The position numbers and the translations under genes were made by a program. The notes beneath the pieces are model-generated. The model worked only from the letters and a program-made list of their open reading frames with translations. It was not told the DNA's origin and did no database searches. Below are positions 22,905-35,949 of a stretch of DNA of 64,000 bases, in pieces. Location of the stretch: NCBI RefSeq assembly GCF_000276665.1, contig NW_004955429.1:2230728-2294727 (forward strand), given 5' to 3'. Origin of the DNA: Chinchilla lanigera. Lineage: Eukaryota > Chordata > Mammalia > Rodentia > Chinchillidae. Within the stretch, counting starts at the first letter, position 1. Each line of letters starts with the position of its first letter.

Positions 22905-23338
22905 CACTGAAGCCTCAGATGCCAGCTGATGAACTTTCAGGAAGTGATCGGATCATTAGGGATCCAACTTCATCAGTGGATTTATCCATTGATAGGATCA
23001 TAATTTAATGTCATTATCAGAAGATGATAGAGACAGTCACGGTGGGACCTAGTTAAAGGGAGTTGACCAGGGGGCTGTGATCTCGGAATATATTTGGTCC
23101 CAGAAATCCGTCCTCTCTTTCTCTGTCTCTCTCCACCCCCCTTTTAATTGTCATGAGATGAGCAGCTTTTCTCTGCCAGACCCTTCTGACAAGACGTTCC
23201 TGCCCCTCCACAAACCTAAAAGCAATGCAGCAAGACTCTGCACTTAAACTTCTGCAACCATAAACTATAATAAACCTGTGCTTCTTTGCATTGTTTTACT
23301 CATGTATTCTGTCACAATGAAGTAAATCTGATCAATAC
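22905..23338 (+). mobile_element. ERVL-MaLR LTR, sense
   Basis: 'aggaagtgatcggatcatta', 'agtggatttatccattgata', 'gtgggacctagttaaaggga', a CT-rich patch, 'catgagatgagcagcttttc', 'aaactataataaacctgtgc' and 'tgtattctgtcacaatgaag' give the sense order of the family, with its AATAAA signal. Close to full length. Confidence 0.75.
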
Positions 23339-24384
23339 AAAGACCCAGATACAAACTCCAAGAGAGACAAAGAAAATTCCTTCTCCCTTACACCAGCTTC
23401 TTCCAAAAGATCAGAAGTTTACAGCTCCCAAAATTCATGGTAAGTCCATGTTGGTGTGGAGCAGCCCCTACCACTTTCTAAGTAGACTACACCCTCTAGA
23501 ACCCAGTGGTCTCCATCCTCTCTGGTCACTGCCATTATCCACACTTCCTTCCTAGCCTCTGGGGCACACGGTCCATTACCCAGCTTCAGGGTTTCTCCAA
23601 TTGCTCCCCAGTCACTGGAGCTCAAGCATGGGTGAAATGAAGGCATCTGGAGGAATGAGTGTCTCCCAATGTGTCCTCCCCTAGGACACAGATGTCTCAG
23701 AGCAGATAGAAGCAAACCTTCCAAGTCATTCATGTGTGTACCACCACCATCAGAATCTGGCTACACTTCTGTCATCTTCATTTCTTTCCATAAACGAGGA
23801 AAAGGTGGCTGTGTTGCTTCTTGGATGTTCTTCAGGGGAAGAAAGAGTAAGATCTGGGAAAGATAGGGATTAAGTTTCTACTGGACATAGCAGATTCAGA
23901 CGCCATTCAGCCAAGTGTAGCTGTCTACAAATTCCAGCTAAACCAGAGAGTAGGGAGATTGAGATGGGACAGCCCCTACAACCAAATAGATTCTGGGGCA
24001 GTCTCTAGGAGGTAGTATCAGAGTAGATACAGACAAGGTTAAACTGGGGATGCCAAAATCAAAGTCCAGAGATCCCTGAAGCAAGGGAGAATTGCTTAAA
24101 AAAAAAAAAAAAAAGATTGGGATTAAGCCTGGCTTGAGGGTTCCTGTCCAGAAATGGCCTAAGAAAGAGCAGACTGTGGATGAGGAAAGTGCTCCCTAGA
24201 TGTAGAGAAAAAAAAATGAAAATAAGGAGAAGAATAGACTGGTGCTTTGTTAGGCTTGAGAGCTTTTACTCCAACATTCACAGTGGGAGCTAGAATTCCT
24301 CTGAGCCACAGTGGGGAAGGACAGCCACAGTGGGAAGGACAGCCTTTGTCTCGAGGAGCATCGGTGTGTGGTTGTCAACTCATA
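23339..24384. other. Unassigned sequence
   Basis: An A-run of 18 lies at about 24098-24115, without an upstream polyadenylation signal. A short tandem repeat of about 20 bp ('ccacagtgggaaggacag') lies at 24303-24344. Confidence 0.4.
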
Positions 24385-24520
24385 CACATTAAATGCACTG
24401 AGCTTCAGTTGTCTCATTCATGCAGCAGAGATAATAGCAAACCATATTTACCCCACAAGGTTCACGAGAGGACTAGATAAACTAAGGCACCTAAAGTCCT
24501 TAGTCTATACGTGACTGCTA
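24385..24520 (+). mobile_element. MIR SINE fragment, sense
   Basis: 'agcttcagttgtctcattca', 'agagataatagcaaaccata', 'ccccacaaggttcacgagag' and 'gactagataaactaaggcac' parallel the MIR 3' half. Confidence 0.55.
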
Positions 24521-27500
24521 TAACCCAGACACTGGACAGGCCACACACCCAATAGCCCATCTCTATACCCACAACTCCCTGTCCTCTATTATTTCTGCCA
24601 TATGCTTCAGGGGAATCTAGATGCCTCCCTCACCTCCGCCCTACTCTTGGTAGGTTTAATTCAATTATGATAAACATGGTCATTCTATCCCCTTTGCCAC
24701 TGGTGCAGAATGTGTAGAGACTCTTTGTTCCACAAGAGCATTATCTACTGACTGAGGTCATTTGAACTGCTCTTAGAAAGTACACAAGAAATGATGCCTT
24801 CTCGTCCAGCACTAGGAACTTTCAATGAGAGGATGCAATGCTAGGAGCTGCTACAGACATCATGTGAAAATGTCCTGAGGTCTTGAACATCATGTGAAAT
24901 GTTCCGAGATGGAACTGTACACTGACAGCAGGAAGAAGGGGAGTATCCAATTCCTAGATGTATCATGCTGTGTGGTCACCCAGCCTCTGACTCACCATTT
25001 TGTGAAGCAGTGCATTCCCCATGCTGGTTAAACCGGTTTTAGTCTCAGCTGGGCTTTCTATTACCTACTAACCTGAAAGGATTTCCACTCAGCATGGCAA
25101 GGCCTGCTCACTGAGTGCGGACATTTCAGAACAGCCAGAGAGGGGACGCTGTCTGGAACTTTCCCCTTCTATTCAGAAAAAAATCTTAGCTGAATCATTC
25201 AGTGGTTTCCTATCCATCTGGGGATCCAATTCCAATTAACTGCAAGGAAGACACTGATCTCTGAAGAAATAACCATTAGAGTTTGGAGAATCTCTCACCT
25301 CCTACTCTTCCTTGTGTCCCCAAATGCAGCACTTATTTACCCAGATGGGAACGCAACAACAAATTTTTTTCATTTAAGAAGGGAGACTCAAATCCTTGCC
25401 ATGCAGATGGGCACACTGTCAGTGGCCTGGCTTGGGACAGGAAGAAAGGTGGTAAGGCCAGCCCTGACTGCAAGATGATGATGAAGGGCACATTCCGCCG
25501 CTAATTCCATTCTCTCTGGTAACCCAAGCAGGTGACCAGCAGCTGTGGCATCCCCCATGCATTTGTGTGGTTGTACATGTGTGTGCATTGTAGCACATGT
25601 GTCTGCTGTATGTATATGTGATGTATGCATGTGAATGTGTGCTTGTGTGTGTGCAAATTTCCTATGTATCCATCCTATCAATGGTTTTACAGGGAAGGTG
25701 AGTTCAACACACCTAAGAACAGTGCTGCATCCTTCCCTCAAGGCCAGCAGAAAGCATCAGAGCCAATCTTGGGGGAAGGGCTGCAGGGCTCTTTGAGGGC
25801 ACCAGCTCAGCAAGTTCTGGGCATCTATGGTCTTTCCTCTCAAGCACAATTAGGAGCAAGGTGCTGCTGACACAGCCTCAAAGGTCTGAGTGCCTTCAAG
25901 GTGCGCATAATATAATTGGATGACAGCAGACACAAAGGGAAGCAGAGAGTGCAGTACAATTGCCAAGGACAGTGAAGAGACAGGAAGTGTGGAAGTGAAA
26001 CACTTCCTGAACTTGAGCCAAGCTGTCAGGCCAGGAAGGAATTCCAGAGGGCACTGGGAAAAGAGTGGGCAAGGGATGGAGCAAGGAGTGAGGAAGACAG
26101 AGGGAGACAGAGTAGGTGAGAAAAGAAGAAAGCGAAAGAGCAGGATGGATGCCCAGGCCGGGGAGGCACTGAATTAGATCATTCAAGACCTAAGACTTTT
26201 TCATCTGTCTTCTTATGGCTGTCCTACAGTCACAGCACATGCAGCTGGGGAATTTTTAGACTAGGCAGGAACTGTATTTCCTAGCTCCTGGACTAAAGTT
26301 CGAGATACAAGAAAAGCAATGTTCATCCAAAATGTAACTGGAGATGATTTTTCCTCTTTTCCCTTTGATCATTCTCTGCTGCCAGGATCATGTTCACTCC
26401 TGAAACACACTTCCCCCATTACAGGACACCTCTTGAGGAGATCTGCAGCTTGCCTCCTTGCTTTGTTCAGTGAGAACCGTACGCTTGAGGGCAAGTCGAG
26501 TATTAGCTGCAACCAAATACGTTAACCCTGTCACACTGGTTGGCCTCACTAAGGAGAATAACTTGCCTTGCTTATAATTTGCTCTAAGAATCCCAAAATT
26601 CAAATTGCTCCTACTTAATTCGGGTACAATCTAAACAACCACCTAAATGCATGTGCCCAACTGTACATGATACACTGGTTGCCATAAATCCTACATCAAA
26701 ATTTTGGTTTTATCAATATGAAACCTTTGGTATTCAATTGAATAATGACATCTTCAGGAAAAGTCAGCCATGTGAATTTTTGTGAAATATTATCTTTTGG
26801 TAGCTAATGCTGACCTCACAATTTTTTCCTCCCTTTGATACTCGAGAACAGGATATGATCAACAAATTGAATGATTTTCTCTTTAACACAGAGTAATCTG
26901 TCTGCTCCTGAATAAATTGCATTCAATTTTTCTTGGCATAATGGCTTCCTCTTAAGATGAAATGAGCTTTTTGTATTTATGAAAAATGTATATAATGCTG
27001 GCTTCTAGCTGAGATAACAACTTTTGAATTCAGATATTGGTAGAATGCATGTAAAACAGCAACTAGTAATTAATGAGATATTGATTGGTTCAGCCTCGTC
27101 TAATCATAGACTGTCTAATAAATCATAAGGTGCTTTGCAATTAGGAAAATCCATACTAAATAACAAAGTACTGTTATCTTAGTAACCTTAACAAGCATGG
27201 AGCAATGCATCATGGGAGAACTGCTACAATATAGGGGTACCTGGTTAGAAAGACTCCTCATCCATCATATGCAACAAACCTCTTTTTTCCATAGAAGCTG
27301 TGTACTGGCTAAAGGGCACAGGTGAAATACTTACCTAATATCCCCCAAATGCTTGCTTCTCCTCCAGGAATTTTCCATATTGTCAAATACTGGGAGAGCT
27401 TTCTCCCTCCATCGGCTCACAGGTAGTGATTAAAGGCTCCATTATTTCAGCCATATCCACGAGTATCACAACATTTATAGAGCTTTCAGCATTTCCATTA

Positions 27501-27889
27501 CCAACCCCTAATAAATGACCAGCTGTAAAGCAAAATTGAACCAGCTGGGGACAAAATTGACATAAAAAGATTTCAGCCTGAGAGTAGGTATTCTTTTTAT
27601 GAAGAGATTTTCCCATTTGCTTTTAAAGGATATACACATATATAAAGAATATTTTTATTTACATTTGCCATCTACTTCACAGAAAAAGAACCTGGAAGAG
27701 AATTGTGTTACTCTTTTTGACTTTCACTTGTATTATTTCTAATAAAATAAGACACTGAAAATGTTTATCTTGGATTGCTGTTTATAGTTTCTTTTGCCCT
27801 CCACAACATATTTCCATTTCTACTGTGAGAAGTTAAAAGCCTGTGAACTTAGTTGGTGACTTGACTTGATTGAATAGTGTTTGGGAAAT
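24521..27889. other. Long unassigned stretch
   Basis: About 3.4 kb. A TG-rich patch lies at about 25560-25655 and a purine-rich patch at about 26085-26150. The 26700-27250 part is AT-rich, unique-looking and dense in homeodomain-like TAATTA cores. No exon was supported. Confidence 0.4.
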
Positions 27890-28020
27890 ATACATGTTAC
27901 GGCTAGAAGGGATGTTTCGATCATTTAATCCAATAGTCATGTGTGAGATGAGGGAATTGAGGATGTAAGTCGCTTTCCAAGGTCATCGGCCAATGTGAAT
28001 GACAAGGTTGAGAGTCCAGG
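27890..28020 (-). mobile_element. MIR-family (MIR3-like) fragment
   Basis: 'gatgtttcgatcatttaatc', 'gagatgagggaattgaggat' and 'gctttccaaggtcatcggcc' parallel the antisense MIR3-type order of '...gaggaaactgaggc...ccaaggtcac...'. Confidence 0.5.
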
Positions 28021-28414
28021 ACAAACCCCACAAGGGAGCCCACACTTGGCTCCCCTTCGAGTGGCTGCCTTGGGTGTGGTGTGTGGGCTGTAGTCAGGTA
28101 GCACTTCACACAGCTAGGGGGAGATTCAAGTTCTCCTCTCCCATTTCATTTTCCATTCTCTGTGCTTACTGAGCCTTTCTGCTGACTCAGTTCAATGAGC
28201 ATGTTTGGTGTCATTTCCACAGACCCCAGGGACAGCACCATGATGGTCATCTTCACCCTCATCATCAATGCCAGTTGAGTGATTTCCACATCACAGACTA
28301 TAACAAACACTGTGTGTGCAACTTTTTACCATTGTGGAATCTGATGAAGTCAGTACCACAGACCAGAGAGAGAGCCCAAGGAAACTTCCCAGAACTCCCC
28401 AAAACACAGCAGAA

Positions 28415-28575
28415 GCTAAGCCCTCTGCGAGGCTGAGGCAGAAGGATTGCAAGTTCCAGCCCAGCATGGACAACTTAGTGACTTAGTGAGGTCCTGTCTC
28501 GAAAAATGAAGAGGGTTGGGCATGAAGCTCAGTGTGAAGGCCCTGGCTTCAGTTAGTAACAAGCAAGCAAGCAAG
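28415..28575 (+). mobile_element. Composite B1-ID SINE, old
   Basis: The left half is B1-like: 'gaggctgaggcagaaggatt', 'gcaagttccagcccagcatg' and 'gtgaggtcctgtctcgaaaa'. The right half is ID-like: 'gggttgggcatgaagctcag'. This fused arrangement is known for rodent B4-like and squirrel B1-ID elements. A (CAAG)n tail follows at 28559-28577. Confidence 0.65.
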
Positions 28576-29199
28576 CAGTACACCTCATCTGTAATCTTGG
28601 CAATTGCAACGCAAACCCTCAGCTCAACCCCCGGAGGTAACAATGCCAAGATGAAAGAATTTTGCTTTGAAAATCATGCATCTTCCTAACTAGTTCATTT
28701 GATTTAATTAAATTATACATCCACTGAGTGACTTAGCTTCCATTTTTCCAGTAGTTCTTTCTTTTTGTCTTTGCAATTTGCTCGCCTTGGACACAGAAGC
28801 CAATAAAGAAATATCAAGTAGCCAAATTGTTCCTTTATTCAAGATACATATAGAACCATTTTTTCAACTTTAGCACAAAATATAGTAGTGGATTTAAACA
28901 AGTCTTTTAAAATGCCATGTGACAGAGTGACTATAGAAATAACAGTGAGTTTTATATACTTGAAAGAGACAGTTGATCTTAAATGTTCTCATCACAGGAA
29001 ATTTCAAGTAGGTAAGGTGACACACATGTTCATTATCTCTACTTAATCACATCACAAGTTTAAAATATCAATCATGTTGTATACCAGAAATAGGTACAAT
29101 TTTATTTGTCAATTAAAAGTAAATTTAAAAAATAAAACTCAAAAATGCAATATAGAAAGTTTTTTAAAATGCCACAGCCAAGAATAATCTAAAACAACT
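28576..29199. other. Unassigned AT-rich sequence
   Basis: No supported feature. Confidence 0.4.
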
Positions 29200-29785
29200 A
29201 AATGTAAGGTGGTATCACAGAAAAAGTACCTTAGGTGTAAATCTAAGGAGATATGAATAAATTATAGATGTTAGCTAATAGCAATCTATCAATATTGGTT
29301 AATTAATTGGAGAAAATGTACCATTTCCATATAGGGCATTAACGAGAGGGGAAAAGAGTGCAGGATATTTGGAGCCCTTCAAATACTAGCTCAGAAACTT
29401 TTTTGCATATATAGTGTTCTAAAAGTATACTAAAATTTTTTAAAATGATTTTTTAAACAGAACAATATGTTGGATGAAAGAAGCCATTCTCAAAAGAATA
29501 TATATTACAGGATCCCATTCATATAAAGTGGCCAGAAGTAGGAAGTATAGAAACAAAGAAGGGGTCGGCAGTTGTTCAGGACTGGCGGGGTGGGAGATAG
29601 GGCGATGGGGTGGGATGGTAATGTGCACAGGCTTTCTGAGAGGATGAAAATATTCATGCTCTAAAAATGAACTGTAGTGATGGTTGCACATACCAATGAA
29701 TATACTAAAATCATTAAGTTATGTACTTTTATTGAGTGAATTATGTCAAATGGGAATTACATCTCCATAAAACTACTAATAAAAT
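29200..29785 (+). mobile_element. L1M 3' UTR, sense, two adjoining end segments
   Basis: The first piece has 'gcaatctatcaatattggtt', 'aattggagaaaatgtaccat' and a terminal run near 29440. The second has 'gatcccattcatataaagtg', 'gtggtgatggttgcacata'-like sequence and 'tgaattatgtcaaatgggaa', ending at 'ctccataaaac'. Both are L1MC/ME-like 3' ends in the same orientation. Confidence 0.7.
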
Positions 29786-30651
29786 TGCTACAAATTAATT
29801 GAAATCATAGAGCACTATGGAGATGTATGGGATCAGTAATGAGTCCTTTTTCAATGCATGTTTTCAAAAAGCCAATAAAATAAACAGGAAATATGAGTAT
29901 TCATAACTGTCAATATTCAAAGAAATAGATTTCTGTTGAAAATGTGATCATGCAAATCTTCTTTCTGTTAAATAAAAATCTATCTGAATTTAAAGGCCTA
30001 ATGATTTTCAAAGTTTAAATGGTCAGATTAAATCAGCTTTATTATAAAAGCTTACAGAAAAAAATACAGTGCATATGAAAATACATAGTATCTATTATGG
30101 GGAAACAGTAGAGCCTGTGGCACTGTCCAGACATTTCACTTTTTAAGGAGGAAGCTAAGTAATTTAACCCATTACTTAAAGATTGAAGAATAGCATAGTT
30201 AATCCATAACTAGTATCTAGCAAGCCAATCAGTACTTCTAAAGCAACAAGCAAGAGTGGTTTCAGGGCTCCCAGGGTAAGCAGTCCCTAAGAAGTCACTT
30301 CAGCTTTTCTTCTCTTTCCCCATGCTCGAAGCCTGCTCTTCCCTAGCATTTCAAGTATTTTGTGTGTTTGCTTCCTCGCTTTTCTTTTTATGAGATACTT
30401 TTCTTTTTTGAGATACTTTCCCTAACTACCACTGTGACTCTGTGCACCTCATGTTACTCCTTTCTTTGACTCTATTTACTTCTCTTTCCCACTTCCTGGA
30501 TTTCTTCTTTTTCTAACAGCCATTTCCCTAGGCTGTCAAGATTGTGATCCTGCAGTGAGCCATTTAGTAGACATCATATTTCCTGGATAAAATTTGATCC
30601 TCAAGCTCAACATTAAGAGAAAATGAGTTGGTCATTTCAAATTTCTACAAG
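29786..30651. other. Unassigned sequence
   Basis: Pyrimidine-rich at 30300-30520, with weak L2 resemblance that I do not call. Confidence 0.4.
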
Positions 30652-30806
30652 AGTGATTCTCAACGTGCAGCCCAGGCCTGCCCCACATGAGAACTTCAGA
30701 AGACTCAGGCCCCACCGGAGTTACACGTCAGAATCTCAGGGACAGGCCAGCAGCTGGATTTCGACAACCCCGTGGGGTACAGGCGCTCTTGATTGAGAAC
30801 CAAGGA
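30652..30806 (-). mobile_element. MER5A-like hAT-Charlie element, antisense
   Basis: It begins 'gagtgattctcaacgtgcag' and ends 'ttgattgagaacca', the decayed hAT-type inverted ends. Between them 'ctcaggccccaccggagtta' is the GC-rich middle in the antisense sense of MER5A. Confidence 0.65.
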
Positions 30807-30969
30807 TCTACTTCTAACTCTTTTCTCCTGTCTCATTCCCTACCTTCGTTCCTCTGCTTTCTGGATACTCAAATAAAGAGAGCACTACATTATGAAACAC
30901 CTCCTCAAGTGGTGGAGGTAGGGAGTCTAATCATTTCTGTTGGCCCACATAGAGCATGCACGCAAACTT
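30807..30969. other. Unassigned spacer between two MER5A-like relics
   Basis: No supported feature. Confidence 0.4.
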
Positions 30970-31115
30970 TTTGTTACATCAGAATCACTCAGAGAACTTG
31001 TTGAGCAAACCTGACTTGATCGGCCTAGGAGAGGCTCAGGGCCTGCATTTCTAACACGCTCCCATGTGTTGCTGATGTGGCTCCTCCAGGACCACATAGG
31101 TCTCAGAGAACACAT
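30970..31115 (+). mobile_element. MER5A-like hAT-Charlie element, sense
   Basis: 'catcagaatcactcagagaa', 'cttgttgagcaaacctgact', 'cagggcctgcatttctaaca' and 'tgttgctgatgtggctcctc' follow the MER5A order. Confidence 0.75.
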
Positions 31116-33789
31116 TGCTTTGCACCTTCACTGATCCAGGTTAACTATTCAAAGGAGTGAGTCCCAAAAAGCATGCAGAACAATAACCAATTTGATCATA
31201 CACATGGACCAACAGTGATGATCCCTGCATGGTCAGGCTGGGGATCGTTCCAACATGTTTACCCATTGGAGGGCAGTAGACATTGCCTTCCTTTCCAGGC
31301 AAGCTGACCACAGATGCCACCTCACACCCTTCCTGGGCTTTCTTGGAATCTCTAGACTATGAATGTGTTGTGATAAGGAGACAATTCAAATTATCCACAG
31401 TTGATTCTACATTACTGCCCTGCAGCACTGTTGGGAGTTCTCTGAAATTTACCTCTGCTCTATAAGAAGGTAGAGAAATGAGTCAATCGCATCAACTAAG
31501 GATGCTGGTCAATCCAGGACTATTTCAAATGACATCATTAGTTTGTCACTTTTCAATTAATGAGAATGTGACAAACCACCATAACTCCAAATAATACCTC
31601 GCACAATTCAGTCATGCACTTATGATTCAGTGAGATAATATATGTAATGACATTTAATAAAGTGTTTATACTTCTCTATGTGAGATTCTAATATCTTACC
31701 CTCTATCCTATTATGATGATCTTTTCATCTTCATACTAGAGATTGATTCTCTTTAACTTCCCTGTATTATCCTACTGATGTGGCATCTTATTATTTAGTG
31801 TATTAATATTTGCAAAGTTCTTTTTTTGTTTCTGGAAACAAATCTAAGAGAATGATTTGACTGTCATTTCCAACCTCTAGATAAGATTTATCTCAGATTC
31901 ATTTCCTGTAATTCAATCAGTAACATGAAAAATATTCTTTACGCAGACAATAATGAAGTTACAAACACAGGAGGGTTTATGTGCATACTACTTTCATGCC
32001 TCCTACCTTCACGATTCTCTTTGAAATAAGTGTTTTCACCCCAAGTGACTAGTAATTAATTACAATCAAGACAACTTGAGATGACACAAATATTTGGTGC
32101 CAGAAATGCTACTAAAATGTGTTTTTCTGGTTCACTGTTCCTGGTTCTTTACCAAGATTGTGGTGGTATTTTTTTTCTGCTGAGATCATGGCCTCACTCC
32201 ATGGAAACACATATGCGGAAAATTTGTATTTTGTCTAAATGGAGAACTGTAGTGAAGTTGATAGCTTCTAACTTTGAATTTGCTGCTCAAAAGTGAAATA
32301 ATAAATCTCATAAAAACCAAACAAAAAGTATATAATTTTTCCACAGCTCCTATTAGTGAACATATACTGAGAACCTGCTTATCACTATGATAAATACTGT
32401 TGAAAACTCAGAAATGATCAAGTCACAATTTCTACCGCTGCAGACTTGGGATCTGGGCAGACGGGACGGTTACATGGCAGGAAAGAGCCCAAGGTCACCA
32501 CCAAATTGTGACTCTACATTCATTAGTGGAAATACTTGCAAATTGTATTGTTCACTTCATTGAGAGGAAGTTTTATTCTTTTTTCTTGGGTTTAAAAATT
32601 ATAAGTTAAATAATACTGCTGATGTGATATAAGGGATTGTTTTATTCCTCTACTCTGGGGTCCGTTATACTACCTTGTAATATACATGACTCCATTTAAT
32701 AATAACGAAAGTCACACTTGGGTATTTGAATGAGAATCTCCCCCTCTAGAATTTGCACAAGACAATCCCAGAGGGAGTGATATTTCCTACATTCTAGGCA
32801 TTGCCCTATCTGGACCCAACAAGTTACTCTGCTTAGTAATTAACAAAGCACAACAGGCAAGCTCAGACTTCAAGACTCTGAGTTTTATGGTTACAGATGT
32901 GCTCAGTATAGTCTATTCAGCGGTTCCTTGGGTCATAAATGTTTAATTTTTAATCTATTTTTTATCGGTTTTGTGTAATGCAAGCTGCTAGTATACCAAA
33001 AGAATTTTTACTAGAGCACTTTATGTGTGAGAAGTTTGCAATAATAAAAAGCTTTAGTAAAATAAAATAAGGTATGTTCCCATTAGAAAATGAATATTGC
33101 CTTAGCTCAAGACATAGGTTAATGTCTTTGTTAGGAACATGGACTATAGATCTCATGACACTATATGTGGGTTGCAGTCTATTTACAGACCTGATGTCAT
33201 CCTGGGCCATCGTGCAACTTACCTTGCAGGTGTGTTGTTGGGAGCACATGGAGTGACATCATCTGTTTATACTGCAAATGTCCTTTGAAATGATTCAGGG
33301 ACTTGAAACAATGGTCATTTCAGGATATATTTATCTTTTATGACTCAAACAGCTGCCTCACTTCTCAGGGGACATTATGAAAAAGATAGTATGTGCAGAT
33401 GAAAGGGAAATTGTTGTTAACACACCACAAAGAAAATCTGGCAAACTCACCACTGACATCACATGCTTATGTGTTTTTACCAGTAACTATAAATCAGAAT
33501 TTTAGTTGCCCTGAAAACATAACTGTCACTGCAATATACCTGGGGGTGAAACTTTGAAGAGAACTTTTCCAATGGGTTTTTATTTAACTTACAGCACAGT
33601 GGCTGACAATTTAAAAATAAACCCTATGTCTCCTGGTAACTTGGCATACCCTAAACTTTTTTCTCAGTCACTTCTTTTGGGAGAGCTGCTCAATACACCA
33701 ATAGAGAAGGTGAATTTGTTACTGCATTTGGAAAAAACAGACTTTATAAAAGTGGAAAGAGTTAAAAATGTCTGGAGACCTTAACAAAG
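31116..33789. other. Long unassigned stretch
   Basis: About 2.7 kb, AT-rich and without recognised repeats. No exon supported. Confidence 0.4.
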
Positions 33790-34050
33790 TTAATGAGCCT
33801 GAATGAGCCAAGACCCAGAGGTTAGGCCCACCCAAAAGGAGGAACAAGAAGTGAACTGCAGTCAAATTGTCCTGGAGTTCACCCTATAGCACCTGACTAT
33901 GCTGTCTTCCATTTCTCATCAGGATGGACCCTTACTCTGTCTGCCATTCTCCTGTGTCAGGCCTCTGAATATTCCAAAGTTGGCTTTGTGATAATAAACT
34001 GAGTAATCTTGCTTTAAGCTAGCAATATCCCACTTTCTTTAATTTTCCTA
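33790..34050 (+). mobile_element. Possible solo ERV LTR
   Basis: 'tttgtgataataaactgagt' followed by 'aatcttgctttaagctagca' resembles an LTR polyadenylation signal and U5. The upstream part has a plausible U3 composition. Not assigned to a family. Confidence 0.35.
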
Positions 34051-34059
34051 AAACTGAAA

Positions 34060-34530
34060 AATGTTCTCTAATCCTATGACCAATGTATATTTTCTATTTT
34101 ATGCTGCCCTCTTAGCTGCCAGAACATGGTCAATTGCCTTCTCATGGTCAGTTTCTCATGAATGTGTCAATGACTCCGCAGAGGCCAGGGAATATACACC
34201 ATCGCAACAGATTAAATGCAGAAGCAGAGATAAAACCCAGCAGTCTCGTATGAAGCCAGACATTAAGGGGATTTGCAAAAGAAGAAAGGAAAAGGAAAAT
34301 AATGTCATTCTCACTGATTATTTTTTGCTTAATATATTTTTAGAAAAATATTTATATTGACAAATAATAATTTATTTGTAATTTTAAAATAAATAAACAA
34401 ATTAAGAATTTTATAGCTTGACTTTCTAAAAGTAGATAAACAGAAGCCATATACAAACAGATCTTGGAAAGTTACATAATTTTTCAGAGTGAGGAGGTAT
34501 CCTGGAACCACAAAGTTTAAGAGTCACTAG
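34060..34530 (+). mobile_element. Old hAT-Charlie-like DNA transposon 3' end
   Basis: 'caacagattaaatgcagaag' (34205-34224), 'gaagccagacattaagggga', 'aatgtcattctcactgatta' and the AT-rich tail, ending in 'ccacaaagtttaagagtcac', follow a mammalian hAT-type relic whose end reads '...aaagtttgagaaccactg'. Any transposase coding sequence is decayed. Confidence 0.5.
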
Positions 34531-34574
34531 ATTTGAACAGTGTTTCTGAAGTTCTAACAAGCAAGTAGATAAAT

Positions 34575-34700
34575 GAAAGCCCTGTTAAAATGCAGGTTCT
34601 GTGTCCCTTGGGTCAAAGTTGGACCTGAGAATCTACATTTCCAGATAGGCTCAATGCTTCTGCTCCCTGAGCTACAATTCAAGTTGTTCCAACTAGAAGA
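34575..34700 (+). mobile_element. MER5A-like fragment, sense
   Basis: 'ccctgttaaaatgcaggttc' and 'ggacctgagaatctacattt' are MER5A-like, then the match fades. Confidence 0.5.
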
Positions 34701-35949
34701 ATCTTCTGCCATTTGGTGGAGCAATTTTCCAGGAATAGATAAAAACAGAGCCTTTCTTTCAACGATCTTACTCTGTGTAAATGTGGCTATCTGCCTCAGT
34801 ATGCCTGGTGGTCAGAGCTAGGGTAAGGAGGGGTTAAATCTGAGCCTCTCTGCTCAGAGAGTGTGGGGGGTGGGGAGTGGAGCACCTCTTCAAGTCCTAC
34901 AAACACCCAGGGAGCCAATAGTGAGTGACTTTGTACATCTTGCTGTTCAGGGAACTGTCAGGAAGCCAGGAAACAAAAGCTCTCAAACAGGTGGGAGGAG
35001 GTAAATCAAGTTAGTAAGACAGATTGCTTTCCAGAAGGGGAGACCTGATTACCAAGATAGCTTGAGAGCTAGCCTGTAGTTTGAGGTTGGGTCTCTTTTA
35101 TCTTCATTTACTTTGCTTACTTATTATTATTGTTATTATCATTAGTAGTAGTAGTATTTTGTTGCTCCTCATAAGATACTCCATCACAAAGCAGTATGTT
35201 TTGTTCCCATTTTTTCTCTCTACTAAAATTATTAGTTTACATCATGAAAAAGCATAGACATGGAGTCTCTTCAAACTTAATTAACATTTACTAGAATTGG
35301 TTGGTGGCATGCATGGCTTGCTGTCTTGCCCACAGAATGGATAAGTGTGGAAGACACTCCTGAAAAACCCAAAAGTGGTTCTGAGGAGGTAGGGAAGATA
35401 AAGATTTATCAAGCAGGGGGAAAAACGGCAAGAATTGGAAAAAAACATGCCATTGAACTCACATTTACATGACCAAATGTGTCATAAGCAATCAAATCAC
35501 ATATTTTCCACATCAGCTCTTAAACCAAAATTTGAAAGTAAGAACTCAGTCTTAATGTCTTGATTATCACAAAAGGAGAGAGTACAAGGTCTTTGATCTT
35601 CTGAGAACACTGGTCAACCTCCCCGAACAAACACAATTGAAAAACAAGTGGAAGGAGGGAGCCTGTCCTTGGTGGATTAATTATTTTGTTCCATGTGAAA
35701 TAAACCCTTCTACAGATTCAGTATATTCTTCTCCATTACTGCTAACAGTAATTAAATATCTTATTTCCTATGCTCTGATTAAGACTCTAAAAAGACTTGC
35801 TTGTTTTAAACAAGACCTATCTTTAGACAGAGTCACATCCTTGGAGTTACTACTGTCTTTCACTGACTTGAGTTCTGTTGAGGAATGGCATATCAGCTTC
35901 CAAGAAGGATACATTCATCAATATGAGCCCTGTGTATCTCACTCCTTAT
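34701..35949. other. Unassigned sequence
   Basis: An ATT/AGT triplet run lies at about 35120-35158. Part of this stretch may belong to the retrocopy that follows, since its left border is unknown. Confidence 0.35.

Noticed and set aside
24098..24115. 18-A run as a possible second retrocopy end
   Set aside because: No polyadenylation signal in the preceding 40 bases and no visible target duplication.
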